Shown: positions 34,409 to 42,519, counted from the first letter of the stretch. The stretch: DNA of 64,000 bases from CAYFUF01 sp964394795 (GCA_964394795.1 CAYMYX010000001.1:1-64000), one strand, 5' to 3'. Program-made: numbers and translations. Notes: generated by a model not told the origin, from the sequence alone.

Positions 34409-34529
34409 AGTATGGTTATTGTCATCCATGTTCGGTTTACTAGGGATATGGGCAGCCTTCCCTATTACTGAGTTACTATCATTACTGATAGCCTGGCAAT
34501 TCTTTAGAAAAAGAAAAGTTCTTCAATAG
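34397..34529 (+). pseudogene. 3' fragment of a MATE-family efflux transporter
   Basis: The plus strand reads IPIVWLLSSMFGLLGIWAAF, then PITELLSLLIAWQFFRKRK and stop. This is the typical last helix pair of MepA/DinF-like MATE transporters. All of the gene upstream of about 34397 is missing, replaced by etf sequence in opposite orientation. The original terminator is kept after it. It is a gene remnant left by a rearrangement or deletion. Confidence 0.7.
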
Positions 34530-34577
34530 AAAACAAGAGACTCAGCTTACGGAACAAGCTTTATCTCTTGTTTTTTC
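34529..34577. terminator. Bidirectional terminator between MATE remnant and thrE genes
   Basis: AAACAAGAGA (34531-34540) pairs with TCTCTTGTTT (34564-34573), with an inner AGCTT/AAGCT stem. T-runs follow on both strands. For the leftward ThrE gene the 5' arm is coding sequence and the stop codon (34547-34549) lies inside the hairpin. Confidence 0.85.
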
Positions 34578-35023
34578 TCTTTAAAATATCTCCGATATAT
34601 ACCTAGAATCAACTGGGTTATAAATATCGCTATAATCAAACCACCGGTAATTGCTACCGCGGTGTATAAAGCAATGATTAGATAATGGTTAATCAGGGGC
34701 CAGGATCCCATGAATATTTCACTACCTGCTAAGAATAAAGCCGAACCTGGTATCAATGGAATTACTCCAACAGCTAGGAAGACCGTTGTGGGAGCCTTAA
34801 AGATCCTGGCTACAACTTCGGCATATAGCCCTAAAAACAACGAAGCAAAGAAAATCTGTATAGGTTCAAAATCTGTAAATAAGCCAACTAACAGATATAC
34901 TGCCCAATCTAGTAGTCCTCCAAGTGAAGCCAAAGCAAGATTTCTTCCTCTTAGATTGAAGGTTAAACCAAAGCCAAAAGATCCCGCAAAGGCAGAGAGA
35001 ATTTGGATTATTTCATGAGTCAT
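34547..35023 (-). CDS. Threonine/serine exporter, small subunit (ThrE_2 type)
   Basis: 158-residue membrane protein with four to five helices of the DUF3815/ThrE_2 family, the C-terminal half of ThrE-type exporters found as a separate gene in many Firmicutes. The motif VGVIPLIPGSALF near residue 87 is typical. ATG at 35023 has GGAGGTAGTT upstream, which itself overlaps the end of the upstream gene; a TTG at 35035 is less likely. It works with the next gene to export threonine or serine. Its stop lies in the terminator loop. Confidence 0.85.
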   Translation of the reverse strand: MTHEIIQILSAFAGSFGFGLTFNLRGRNLALASLGGLLDWAVYLLVGLFTDFEPIQIFFASLFLGLYAEVVARIFKAPTTVFLAVGVIPLIPGSALFLAGSEIFMGSWPLINHYLIIALYTAVAITGGLIIAIFITQLILGIYRRYFKEKKQEIKLVP

Positions 35024-35025
35024 AA

Positions 35026-35844
35026 CTACCTCCAAAACAAAGAGCTTAGGGCAAAGCCAAAGCCTATAGCCAAAACGACCAACAAAGCGCTGATAATTCT
35101 AACACTACCGGATAACATGTTATCCATAAACAAATCTCGTATGGCGTTAGTAAATAGGAGCCCTGTTACTAAAACCATAATATTACCCATGGAGATTATT
35201 TCGCTGCTATAACCAACACCGATATTCACAGCTAGTATCGATAAAGATCCGGCTACAAAAGTAGTGAAGGCGATAATTAAAAAGCGATTAATCTGTAAGC
35301 GTTTCAAAAAACTTTCAACGAATGCCATCCCAACACCAATAATTCCAGAAGCGAAGGCATCGTATGGAAGTCCGCCAAAGAAGAATGTAAAGGAAGCTGA
35401 AATAATCGCGTAAGCTAATGCGATTACAGCTAAACTATAGCGAGGTTTCGCTTTGATTTCGTTAATCTTGTTCCTGATTTCAGATGGTGTATAATACTCG
35501 CTACAAATTTGTCGGGACAGACTATTGTAATCAGATACCGCATCCAAGTTAGACATAAAATGAGGAATCCGTCTGGTCTGGGTATATGTTTGAATTCTTT
35601 CACCTCTAACGGTCACCATAATCACGTAATTCATTGAAAAAACATCGACTTTATCGGCACCGTAAGCCTTACAAATCCTGCTTATTGTATCTTCGATTCG
35701 ATTGATTTCTGCTCCCGAAATCAACATTTCGGCACCAATATCTATCGCAATCTCTAAATAATCATTAATCAGAGTATCAGCTTGAGCATGGCTGTCCTGT
35801 TTATGCTTCAGTCTTTTATTGTTATCTGAGAGAGAATACTCCAT
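35026..35844 (-). CDS. Threonine/serine exporter, large subunit (ThrE_1 type)
   Basis: 272-residue protein of the ThrE_1 (DUF1212) family. A soluble N-terminal half of about 130 residues contains the conserved ISGAEINRIEDTISRIC and DVFSMNYVIMVTV stretches. Five membrane helices follow. In Corynebacterium both halves are one protein; here they are split and separated by two bases. The promoter TTAACT-17-TATAAT is upstream. Near serine and threonine metabolism genes, export of these amino acids makes physiological sense (inference). Confidence 0.88.
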   Translation of the reverse strand: MEYSLSDNNKRLKHKQDSHAQADTLINDYLEIAIDIGAEMLISGAEINRIEDTISRICKAYGADKVDVFSMNYVIMVTVRGERIQTYTQTRRIPHFMSNLDAVSDYNSLSRQICSEYYTPSEIRNKINEIKAKPRYSLAVIALAYAIISASFTFFFGGLPYDAFASGIIGVGMAFVESFLKRLQINRFLIIAFTTFVAGSLSILAVNIGVGYSSEIISMGNIMVLVTGLLFTNAIRDLFMDNMLSGSVRIISALLVVLAIGFGFALSSLFWR

Positions 35845-35905
35845 ATGACAGACTCCTTCCCATCCTTTATAGTTCGGTCTTCTTTAGTGCAACCAATCCT
35901 ACCTC

Positions 35906-35934
35906 ATTATAAGTTACTTTGTTCCTTTAGTTAA
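35906..35934 (-). promoter_or_regulatory. Promoter of the split ThrE genes
   Basis: On the minus strand TTAACT (35929-35934) and a perfect TATAAT (35906-35911) are 17 bases apart, about 60 bases before the start codon. Confidence 0.65.
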
Positions 35935-35979
35935 ACTTAAACTAATACTAATAAGTTATCAACTGATAAAAGTAAACTA

Positions 35980-36022
35980 TAAGAAGAAAAAGACTGCACC
36001 GAAAACCGGCACAGCCTTTTTA
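35980..36022 (-). terminator. rplM-rpsI terminator
   Basis: On the minus strand GGCTGTGCCG pairs with CGGTGCAGTC (three G-U wobbles) around a 5-base loop, followed by TTTTTCTTCTT. The wobbles are mismatches on the plus strand, so it acts for the leftward transcript. Confidence 0.8.
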
Positions 36023-36046
36023 TTGAAATATTGATCTAAGCAACCA

Positions 36047-36436
36047 TTAACGCTTAGAGAATTGTGGGCTCTTACGAGCTTTCTTAAATCCGTACTTGTA
36101 ACGTTCCTTTTTACGTGGGTCACGTGTTAGGTAACCTTCCTTCTTCAAAGTTGGACGTAAGTCTGCATCGGATTCAACTAGAGCGCGAGCTACTCCGTGA
36201 CGGATTGCACCTGCTTGACCAGTGAAACCACCACCCTTAACGTTAACGTTGACATCGTAGTTCTCTAGGTTGCCAGTTAACTGTAGAGGGGACTTTGCAA
36301 TATCTACAAGTGTTTGATAATCGAAGTATTCAGAAATATCAAAACCATTAATCATGAATTTTCCGCTACCTGCTGTTAAACGAACGCGAGCGATAGCTGT
36401 TTTTCTACGGCCTGTTCCTAAATATGCTGTTGCCAT
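36047..36436 (-). CDS. rpsI: 30S ribosomal protein S9
   Basis: 129-residue S9, whose C-terminal tail reaches the P-site tRNA. ATAYLGTGRRKTAIARVRL at the start and the ending KKARKSPQFSKR are diagnostic; the terminal KR is intact. A GGGGGTT ribosome binding site precedes the ATG. It is 12 bases after rplM, the conserved L13-S9 pair. Confidence 0.98.
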   Translation of the reverse strand: MATAYLGTGRRKTAIARVRLTAGSGKFMINGFDISEYFDYQTLVDIAKSPLQLTGNLENYDVNVNVKGGGFTGQAGAIRHGVARALVESDADLRPTLKKEGYLTRDPRKKERYKYGFKKARKSPQFSKR

Positions 36437-36448
36437 TTCAACCCCCTA

Positions 36449-36877
36449 CTATAGTGATAGTTCTTCAGGCATTTGAGCATCATGATTGTGCTCTGGACCT
36501 GCATAAACTCTAAGCTTGCGATACATCTGTCTGCCTAAGGTATTCTTAGGAAGCATGCCTTTTACAGCCTTCTCGATGATGCGCTCTGGGTGTTTCTTTA
36601 ACATGTCTTGGTAAGAGGTTTGGCGAAGTCCACCTGGATAACCAGTAAAGTGCTCGTAGACTTTTTGGTTCTCTTTGTTACCTGTTAAACGGATCTTTTC
36701 TGCATTGACAATGATGACGTAGTCACCGGTATCAACGTTTGGTGTAAAGGTAGGCTTGTTCTTTCCACGAAGGATCGTTGCAACCTGAGTAGCTAGGCGA
36801 CCTAGTACTTGGTCAGTTGCATCGATAACATACCATTTACGCTCAACTTCTTGTGGTTTAGCTAAATATGTTTTCAT
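36449..36877 (-). CDS. rplM: 50S ribosomal protein L13
   Basis: 142-residue early-assembly protein of the 50S subunit. KWYVIDATDQVLGRLATQVA and the YRKLRVYAGPEHNH region are diagnostic. ATG at 36877 has AAAGGAG upstream and gives the family length; the frame is open ten codons further. A hairpin directly upstream of the ribosome binding site resembles the L13 leader known from Firmicutes. A near-consensus promoter precedes the leader. truA, its usual neighbour, is about 5 kb away, beyond an inserted gene cassette. Confidence 0.98.
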   Translation of the reverse strand: MKTYLAKPQEVERKWYVIDATDQVLGRLATQVATILRGKNKPTFTPNVDTGDYVIIVNAEKIRLTGNKENQKVYEHFTGYPGGLRQTSYQDMLKKHPERIIEKAVKGMLPKNTLGRQMYRKLRVYAGPEHNHDAQMPEELSL

Positions 36878-36895
36878 TGCTTTCTCCTTTTTCAA

Positions 36896-36935
36896 TCTTT
36901 GCCTCAACTATTTAGACTCCGCTCGTTGAGGAGGC
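36896..36935 (-). promoter_or_regulatory. Putative L13 leader hairpin
   Basis: On the minus strand CCTCAAC pairs with GTTGAGG around a 16-base loop, just before the rplM ribosome binding site. The known L13 leader motif of Firmicutes lies in this position and is thought to bind L13. I cannot confirm a match to its consensus. Confidence 0.45.
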
Positions 36936-37040
36936 GGTTTTTGTTCATTCGACAATTTATGTTTCGCACATCGACGCTGCGAAGGAATTACCGAAGATAT
37001 CCAAAGGGCTCTATCTAGCTGCCCAAACAGATACTCGACT

Positions 37041-37069
37041 ATACTATCAAATCGCCCTCATCTTGTCAA
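37041..37069 (-). promoter_or_regulatory. rplM-rpsI promoter
   Basis: A perfect TTGACA (37064-37069) and TAGTAT (37041-37046) are 17 bases apart on the minus strand. The predicted start near 37034 leaves a leader of about 155 bases that includes the L13-leader-like hairpin. Confidence 0.85.
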
Positions 37070-37126
37070 GAAAACTTCCGATAAATTGGCTTAACCATCC
37101 CTATTGGGGCCATTCTCTTGCAACCC

Positions 37127-38965
37127 CTACAATACCGTCAACGTATTGGTCACTTGCATGATGGTAATCAACAGAGCGGAGGCAATACTCGCCAAATAAA
37201 TATTCTTCGTCGCATGAGCTACCTTCTGACCTATATACGTTGTGGCGAAGATATAGAAGCTTGTCACAAAGAGCCAGATACCTAGGATTCCCCCATCGGA
37301 GGTCATCCCCAGAAACTCATGGGGCAAGTAACCTGTTGTAAAGAAGGTTCCGTAGGTGCCGACCACCATCAATATCAAAGGTATGCTCATGATGAGACTG
37401 ATGGCAACATCCCCTATCTTTCTTTTCCTTGTTTCTCTATACAGGGTGGTCAAGAGGCCAAAAGCAAGATAGAAGAGCAAATAGAAAGGCAAATAAACCA
37501 GTATATGCATCAACTTGTTTCCCTCAAAGGCTCTTAGAGCAATCAACCAAATTCGAAAGTCGACTTGGAAGAAGTAGTCCGCCATAAAAACGAAGGCATA
37601 GGATGCCGCCACACTGACAACAGCTAATGCGACTGTGTACTGGATTATTTTTACTGGTGGAATGAGCTTTATGGAGACTCTATGGCCCGATTTTTTCATG
37701 ACACGGTGGATGCCGAAGAAGATGAAGATAGCAAGCGTCAGAGACCACATCCCCAGCACCCAAGTCGCCAGCTGCTTAAATGGGCTTGGTTGAAAGAAGG
37801 AGGTCCATGTATTCGCATAAAAGCTGACCACGGTAAAGATGCCTGTTGCAATAACTAACCGCCCTACCATCTTCCTAAACTGAGCGTCCTGAGGGAAGTT
37901 TATTGCTTCTATTCTTTTCAGGGGGGCAAAGAATTTACTTCTCGACATGTAGATCATAAAGTTGGTGAAGAAGATGAGAAAACCTATTAAACCTACCGCA
38001 TTGAAGAAAATCTTGCCGGTCCAAATCTGGTTGTCGCTGGGTATCTCCTTTGGTGCGCCCAGACTCTCATCAAAGAACTCGACTACCCTCACTGCTTCCT
38101 CTTGGGAGAAGTGAGCCCAAGTGTGGGTTCCTTTGATGGGATAGATTACGCGGAAGGTGCCAGCATCATTGCGATATAAGGTACCACCACTTCTTTCTTC
38201 ACTTGGCTCCTCCCCGAAAGCCAAGAAGGACTGAGCGGTAATCTGGTTGATGAACTCTCTGGGTGCGGTATGACCCGTTTGTTCTCTGTCCTTCTCCACT
38301 CGGAAAAAGAAGTCATCATATTCCGGTGCGATGATACCTACGTCTCGAACTTGATAGTAGTTGCCCAGTTTATCAAACTCTTTGAAGGGCACAGACTGGT
38401 TTCCATCGGAGGTGTAAAAGCCATCGTTACCGACTAGGAGCACGGACGAAATCAAGCGCTCATCCTCCTGATCATCAACAGCCACGGCGATGTTTGAAGC
38501 TAAGGCACCATTGGAGTGGCCTGTAACACCAATCCGTTCACTGTCCACATAATCCAAGTGGGCAAGGTAATCTACGGCATCGTACACTCCATTACCATGG
38601 AGGGCTTCCGTGAACCAGCTGTCCTCGGGGACTATCTCAGAACCCCCGTGGCCATACATATCCAAAGCCAAGACGACAAACCCTCGCCGTGAGAGCTCGA
38701 CATAGTTTAGGTCCTGCATCTCCTTCGTATTAAACCAGCCATGGGTTGTTACCACAGCAGGTAGCTTGTCCCCTTCTTGTCGGTCCTTTGGCGTCAGAAG
38801 GATCCCATTGAGGCTATAACCCGTACTCGTCTCCCAAGAAATCTGCTTGACGCTAACCGTGCCAAAACTGGTTTGAAAAAGCCAAGCACCTAGCGTACCA
38901 ATCGCCATTAAGAATAGAGCGAGGCTAATATATCGTTTTGATTTTTTTGCTATTCGATCGATCAT
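37127..38965 (-). CDS. Membrane-anchored alpha/beta hydrolase with C-terminal membrane domain
   Basis: 612 residues. An N-terminal membrane helix (~12-30) is followed by an alpha/beta hydrolase domain with the nucleophile elbow GHSNGA (Ser near 151), oxyanion region TTHGWFN, and a candidate His in GTHTWAHF near 277. A C-terminal part with about seven helices then follows. The catalytic domain would lie outside the cell. The substrate is unknown. ATG at 38965 follows GGGAGGGAGTCT; the in-frame ATG at 38998 lies within the promoter. It stands between rplM and the Tim44-like gene, in the inserted cassette. Confidence 0.75.
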   Translation of the reverse strand: MIDRIAKKSKRYISLALFLMAIGTLGAWLFQTSFGTVSVKQISWETSTGYSLNGILLTPKDRQEGDKLPAVVTTHGWFNTKEMQDLNYVELSRRGFVVLALDMYGHGGSEIVPEDSWFTEALHGNGVYDAVDYLAHLDYVDSERIGVTGHSNGALASNIAVAVDDQEDERLISSVLLVGNDGFYTSDGNQSVPFKEFDKLGNYYQVRDVGIIAPEYDDFFFRVEKDREQTGHTAPREFINQITAQSFLAFGEEPSEERSGGTLYRNDAGTFRVIYPIKGTHTWAHFSQEEAVRVVEFFDESLGAPKEIPSDNQIWTGKIFFNAVGLIGFLIFFTNFMIYMSRSKFFAPLKRIEAINFPQDAQFRKMVGRLVIATGIFTVVSFYANTWTSFFQPSPFKQLATWVLGMWSLTLAIFIFFGIHRVMKKSGHRVSIKLIPPVKIIQYTVALAVVSVAASYAFVFMADYFFQVDFRIWLIALRAFEGNKLMHILVYLPFYLLFYLAFGLLTTLYRETRKRKIGDVAISLIMSIPLILMVVGTYGTFFTTGYLPHEFLGMTSDGGILGIWLFVTSFYIFATTYIGQKVAHATKNIYLASIASALLITIMQVTNTLTVL

Positions 38966-38998
38966 AGACTCCCTCCCTTCGATTCCTAGCTTTTCCAT

Positions 38999-39007
38999 AT
39001 TGTAGCA
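38999..39007 (-). promoter_or_regulatory. Extended -10 promoter of the alpha/beta hydrolase gene
   Basis: TGCTACAAT on the minus strand, with a poor -35 (TTCAAA) at 17 bases. The position rules out the longer start of the downstream gene. Confidence 0.5.
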
Positions 39008-39041
39008 GAAGCGACTGCCTTTTTGAACGTTGTGAAGGATA

Positions 39042-39069
39042 AAGAAAAAGGCAACGGATAACCGCTGCC
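39042..39069 (-). terminator. Terminator after the Tim44-like gene
   Basis: On the minus strand GGCAGCGG pairs with CCGTTGCC (one G-U) around TTAT, followed by TTTTTCTTT. It ends the UMF1-C39-Tim44 transcript. Confidence 0.85.
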
Positions 39070-39094
39070 ATCGTTGTATTGTAATAAAGTTATT

Positions 39095-39850
39095 CTACCA
39101 CCTATCCGGCTTAATTGATGTCGGATACCAAGCCGCAATCTCAACTTGGTTTAACGACGCTGCACAGTAGGAACAAGTCGTCGTCCGCAAAGTTGGCAGA
39201 GGTGCGCCACAGTTAGGACAGTTCTTCGTCAGGATCTCATCCGATCCGCCGTCCTCTTCAAACTTGCGGAGATTTTCCAGTAACTGGAAACGGATAGTAT
39301 CTCGCATCTGGACCTTTTGAATCTGGTTGCCTCCATCTTTCAATCTAGCCTCTACAGCAAATTGAAAATCGATGATTCGTTGGCCATGGTCATAGGCATA
39401 TCGACTCAGGGCAGAGTCATGAATCTTGATATTATGGAAAACCGGATCCTTCCCCTTTAATTCGATTCGCTCCCGTAAGGACTGGACATAGTAGGGACCG
39501 GCTTTCTCTTCGATCTCGCTCAAATCGCCCGTTTCCCTTGCCTTATACGAGGCATAAAGTAGGCTCTCCGCCTGTTTCTTTAACTGCTCAATCCTTAGGT
39601 TTGGATAGTCTTTCCCTATCATGGGCCTATAGACGTTTTCCATATTATTCAGCGACCGGGGTGTCTCCGCTTTAACTTCCTGAGCAGACTTCACCATCTC
39701 GCCAAAGCCCTTTATTGTTTGCGCATCTCTGGGAAGGGCGTCTCGAAGAGCCCTGGTAAATTTATTTACTCGGAAGGCGATATATAAAATGAGACCTATA
39801 AGAATCAAAATAGGCAACATGGGGATTAACCACTTTAAACCATCACTCAT
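39095..39850 (-). CDS. Tim44-like membrane protein with C-terminal zinc ribbon
   Basis: 251 residues. An N-terminal membrane helix (~5-27) is followed by a charged linker, a Tim44-like domain (~75-210) and a zinc ribbon CPNCG...CSYC near residues 212-231. The architecture is the same as that of the protein at 27881-28795, but it lacks the signal-like first helix and glycine run. ATG at 39850 has AAGGAG upstream and overlaps the stop of the C39-like gene (ATGA). The function is unknown, and close coupling suggests it acts with its two upstream neighbours. Confidence 0.75.
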   Translation of the reverse strand: MSDGLKWLIPMLPILILIGLILYIAFRVNKFTRALRDALPRDAQTIKGFGEMVKSAQEVKAETPRSLNNMENVYRPMIGKDYPNLRIEQLKKQAESLLYASYKARETGDLSEIEEKAGPYYVQSLRERIELKGKDPVFHNIKIHDSALSRYAYDHGQRIIDFQFAVEARLKDGGNQIQKVQMRDTIRFQLLENLRKFEEDGGSDEILTKNCPNCGAPLPTLRTTTCSYCAASLNQVEIAAWYPTSIKPDRW

Positions 39851-40425
39851 ACGTACTCCTTGTTCCGCGGAAAATGATAGGACGTCATTGACCACAGTTT
39901 ACTCTTTTCATTCATTTTATAATACCTCGGGTCCGGATTCCAATTATCTACGATTTGAACGTATGCCTCTGACCCATTGTGCCCTTGAACTTCTGCAATT
40001 CCTGTGGCCATCACCCAATGCCAATTGAACAGTCCTACCCGCAGCAAAAAAGCAACCGGATTTCCTTGGAGGATCTCATCTTTCATATCTTGAAAGTGAT
40101 AAAGCGTCCTGGTTACCGGAGTCTTCCCTTTTTCCTCTTGAAAAAGACCTTTCACCTTGCTTGCTAAAAATGCCACCGGGCCATCCCCTATCCGCCCATG
40201 GACCTTTTCAAAATAATAGTCTCTTTCTTCCTTAGCCAGAACTTTTCCGTTTCGAAAGGCATCCAAAACAAAGAAGTTCAAAGCCAAAGTGGACGCACAG
40301 TGATTCTTCGCCGCTTCTCGATACTCCCCAGTCGTCGACCACTTAATATCGCTATCCAACAGGCTGGTAATTACCCGAGGTGGAGCACTCAGTTTATTCG
40401 AAGCATAAAAACCGTAGTCGGTCAT
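39847..40425 (-). CDS. C39-like cysteine peptidase-fold protein
   Basis: 192-residue protein without signal peptide. It has the order of a papain-like C39 fold: Cys43 in EAAKNHCASTLALNFF, His136 in FNWHWVMATG and Asn161 in VDNWNPD. Between them lies a helical part. This triad layout is seen in C39 leader peptidases and in C39-like (Peptidase_C39_2) proteins. I did not recognise a named family, and the overall similarity is by pattern only. It is coupled by four-base overlaps to the UMF1 transporter upstream and the Tim44-like gene downstream. Confidence 0.55.
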   Translation of the reverse strand: MTDYGFYASNKLSAPPRVITSLLDSDIKWSTTGEYREAAKNHCASTLALNFFVLDAFRNGKVLAKEERDYYFEKVHGRIGDGPVAFLASKVKGLFQEEKGKTPVTRTLYHFQDMKDEILQGNPVAFLLRVGLFNWHWVMATGIAEVQGHNGSEAYVQIVDNWNPDPRYYKMNEKSKLWSMTSYHFPRNKEYV

Positions 40426-41684
40426 CTCACCTTGTCCTCAGGAATTCGTGGAACAATGTCGCTATCCTTCGGTAAGAAGAAAGTAAGAATAAAACCACCG
40501 ATGAAGAGGGGCAGGATACCGAAGATGGATAGACGAGCATTGCCCGTAATATCTGTAATGGAGGCCATGATAATCGGTCCCAAAATCGCAGCGAACTTGC
40601 CAAAGATGTTGTAGAAACCGAAGAACTCGTTGGAGTTTTCTTTCGGAATAATCTTGGCAAAGTAGGATCTGGATAAGGCTTGTATGCCGCCTTGTGCCGA
40701 ACCTACTAGGGCGCCTAATATAAAGATTTGCCAAATCTGGGTGATGCTTGCCGCAAAGAAAACAGCCACGATGTAGGTGATAATAGCAATTTGGATCATC
40801 CGCATGGACCCCACCTTGCCGGCCATACGACCATAGAAGAGGGCAAACGGGAAGGCGATAATCTGAATAATCAGTAGGATGCCAAGAAGGATAAACATGT
40901 TTAAGGCACCACCGTCTAAGACCTGCTCAGAGTAAGGAACGACCATCTTGATAATCGTGTCTACCCCGTCAATATAGAGGAAGTAAGCAATCAGAAAGAG
41001 GACGATAACGCGGTGTTGGCGGATGTTCTTAAAGGTTTGGCCGAGTTGACGAAAGCTGCTGGAAATTGGGTTGGATACCCGCTCCACGTAGTGCTTCTGA
41101 TGGACGTTTCGATACATAGGCATCGTGAAAATAAACCACCAGATTGCAGTGATGAGAAAGGATACCTGGAAACCGATAAACTCATCCATGCCTAAGAACC
41201 ATACTGCCGCCAAACAAATGGCGAAAGGTAGTACTGAGGCGATATAGCCATAGGCGAAACCGGATGCCGAAACCCGATCCAAGCGATCATCGGCTGCTAC
41301 GTCGATTAAAAAGGAATCGTAAAACACATTGGCGCCCGCAAAACCTAAATAAGTCAGAACAAACATAAACATCAAAAGCTGCCAATTGTAGTAGGGCACG
41401 ACGGCTAAACCGGCGGTAGCTACCATACCTAACAAAGAGAAAAAGGTGAATAGTTTCTTCTTGTACCCGCGAAAATCTGCGATAGTACCCAGAATTGGAC
41501 TCAGCACAGCAACGAGTATAGAAGCTATCGTATTGTAGTAACCAATCTCCATTCCCTCTCCCGGCTTAAACATTGTAAAGTATAGCGGAAGTAGAGCTGT
41601 TGTAATCGCCATCGAATAGGCGGAATTTCCCATGTCATAGGCAATCCATGACCTTTCTTCTTTGGTAAACGTGAATTTTTTCAT
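40422..41684 (-). CDS. UMF1/Atg22-family MFS transporter
   Basis: 420-residue protein with 12 membrane helices. The start EERSWIAYDMGNSAYSMAITTALLPLYF and the GSAQGGIQALSRSYFAKIIPKENSNEFFGFYNIFGKFAAILGP region match the UMF1 branch of the major facilitator superfamily (related to yeast Atg22). Transported substrates of bacterial members are unknown. GGGAGAGAACC precedes the ATG. It is the first gene of the three-gene coupled cassette located where rplM normally follows truA. Confidence 0.85.
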   Translation of the reverse strand: MKKFTFTKEERSWIAYDMGNSAYSMAITTALLPLYFTMFKPGEGMEIGYYNTIASILVAVLSPILGTIADFRGYKKKLFTFFSLLGMVATAGLAVVPYYNWQLLMFMFVLTYLGFAGANVFYDSFLIDVAADDRLDRVSASGFAYGYIASVLPFAICLAAVWFLGMDEFIGFQVSFLITAIWWFIFTMPMYRNVHQKHYVERVSNPISSSFRQLGQTFKNIRQHRVIVLFLIAYFLYIDGVDTIIKMVVPYSEQVLDGGALNMFILLGILLIIQIIAFPFALFYGRMAGKVGSMRMIQIAIITYIVAVFFAASITQIWQIFILGALVGSAQGGIQALSRSYFAKIIPKENSNEFFGFYNIFGKFAAILGPIIMASITDITGNARLSIFGILPLFIGGFILTFFLPKDSDIVPRIPEDKVR

Positions 41685-41711
41685 GGTTCTCTCCCTTCAT
41701 CATCTTCCTAC

Positions 41712-41720
41712 ATAGTAGCA
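41712..41720 (-). promoter_or_regulatory. Extended -10 promoter of the UMF1 cassette
   Basis: TGCTACTAT on the minus strand, about 30 bases before the UMF1 start, with no good -35. It resembles the promoter element at 38999-39007. Confidence 0.4.
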
Positions 41721-41745
41721 TAGAAAGCGGAAAATCAGCCTGTTT

Positions 41746-42510
41746 TTACATCGATTTGACAAAGCGGTTGCTCTGCTCATTGAGCTCCAGTTTCTCTAAG
41801 GTTAACCCACAAGCTGGGTAGGTCACCTGCCTCTTCCTCTGTTCTTTTCCTTCCAGCTGGATTTTGATATCGTCGAGGTTGAATTGGCCGCGGCCGACCT
41901 CGATCAGAGCCCCAATCATGAGGCGAATTTGGTTGTGGAGGAAGCTCTCGGCTTTGATACGAAAGATCAAGTCTTCTCCTTTTTTTTCCATCGTGAAGGA
42001 ATCAATCCGTCGGACTGGCTGACGAAGGGGGTTATATTTGGCAAAGTAGCGGAAGTCATGTTCGCCTTCGAAGAGCTTTAGTGCCTCGCCCATCAGTTCC
42101 AGATTTAGGTCGTAGCTGCATGGTGCCTTGTATAAGCGCTCGGTAGGCATCATGGGCTTTTTTAGGCTGACCACATAGCGGTAGGTTTTCGATTCGCAAG
42201 CAAAGCGGGCATGGAAGCCTAAGGGGACCTCTGAAGAGGACAGACACAGGATGTCGTCAGGAAGTTCCTTTTGCAAATGGTAGGAGAAGCCCTCGGGACT
42301 GATTTCGGTTGTGGTGAGGAAGTTGACGGCTTGGTCCTCGGCATGGACCCCCGCATCCGTACGACCGGCAGCAATGAGCCTTGTTGACCTTCCCGTTAAT
42401 TTTTCTATGGATTGCTGAAGGACACCGTTCACTGTCCGGTGTCCTTCCTGAAGCTGGAATCCATGGAAAGCACTTCCATCATAAGCAATTCTCAGCAAAT
42501 AATTTTTCAT
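41746..42510 (-). CDS. truA: tRNA pseudouridine synthase A
   Basis: 254-residue enzyme that makes pseudouridine at positions 38-40 of tRNA anticodon arms. The catalytic aspartate is in AAGRTDAGVHAEDQ near residue 52, and the KTYRYVVSL and FHAR motifs follow. AGAGGTTGTA precedes the ATG. It follows ecfT by nine bases, as usual in Firmicutes. The usual downstream neighbours rplM-rpsI have been displaced. Confidence 0.96.
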   Translation of the reverse strand: MKNYLLRIAYDGSAFHGFQLQEGHRTVNGVLQQSIEKLTGRSTRLIAAGRTDAGVHAEDQAVNFLTTTEISPEGFSYHLQKELPDDILCLSSSEVPLGFHARFACESKTYRYVVSLKKPMMPTERLYKAPCSYDLNLELMGEALKLFEGEHDFRYFAKYNPLRQPVRRIDSFTMEKKGEDLIFRIKAESFLHNQIRLMIGALIEVGRGQFNLDDIKIQLEGKEQRKRQVTYPACGLTLEKLELNEQSNRFVKSM

Positions 42511-42519
42511 TACAACCTC

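Noticed and set aside
34155..34529. 124-codon plus-strand open frame as a full gene
   Set aside because: Its first two thirds are antisense to etfA and etfB. Only the last ~44 codons are real, as the MATE remnant.
39005..39026. Short hairpin GCAG/CTGC with T-run on the plus strand
   Set aside because: No plus-strand gene lies before it and the stem is only four base pairs.
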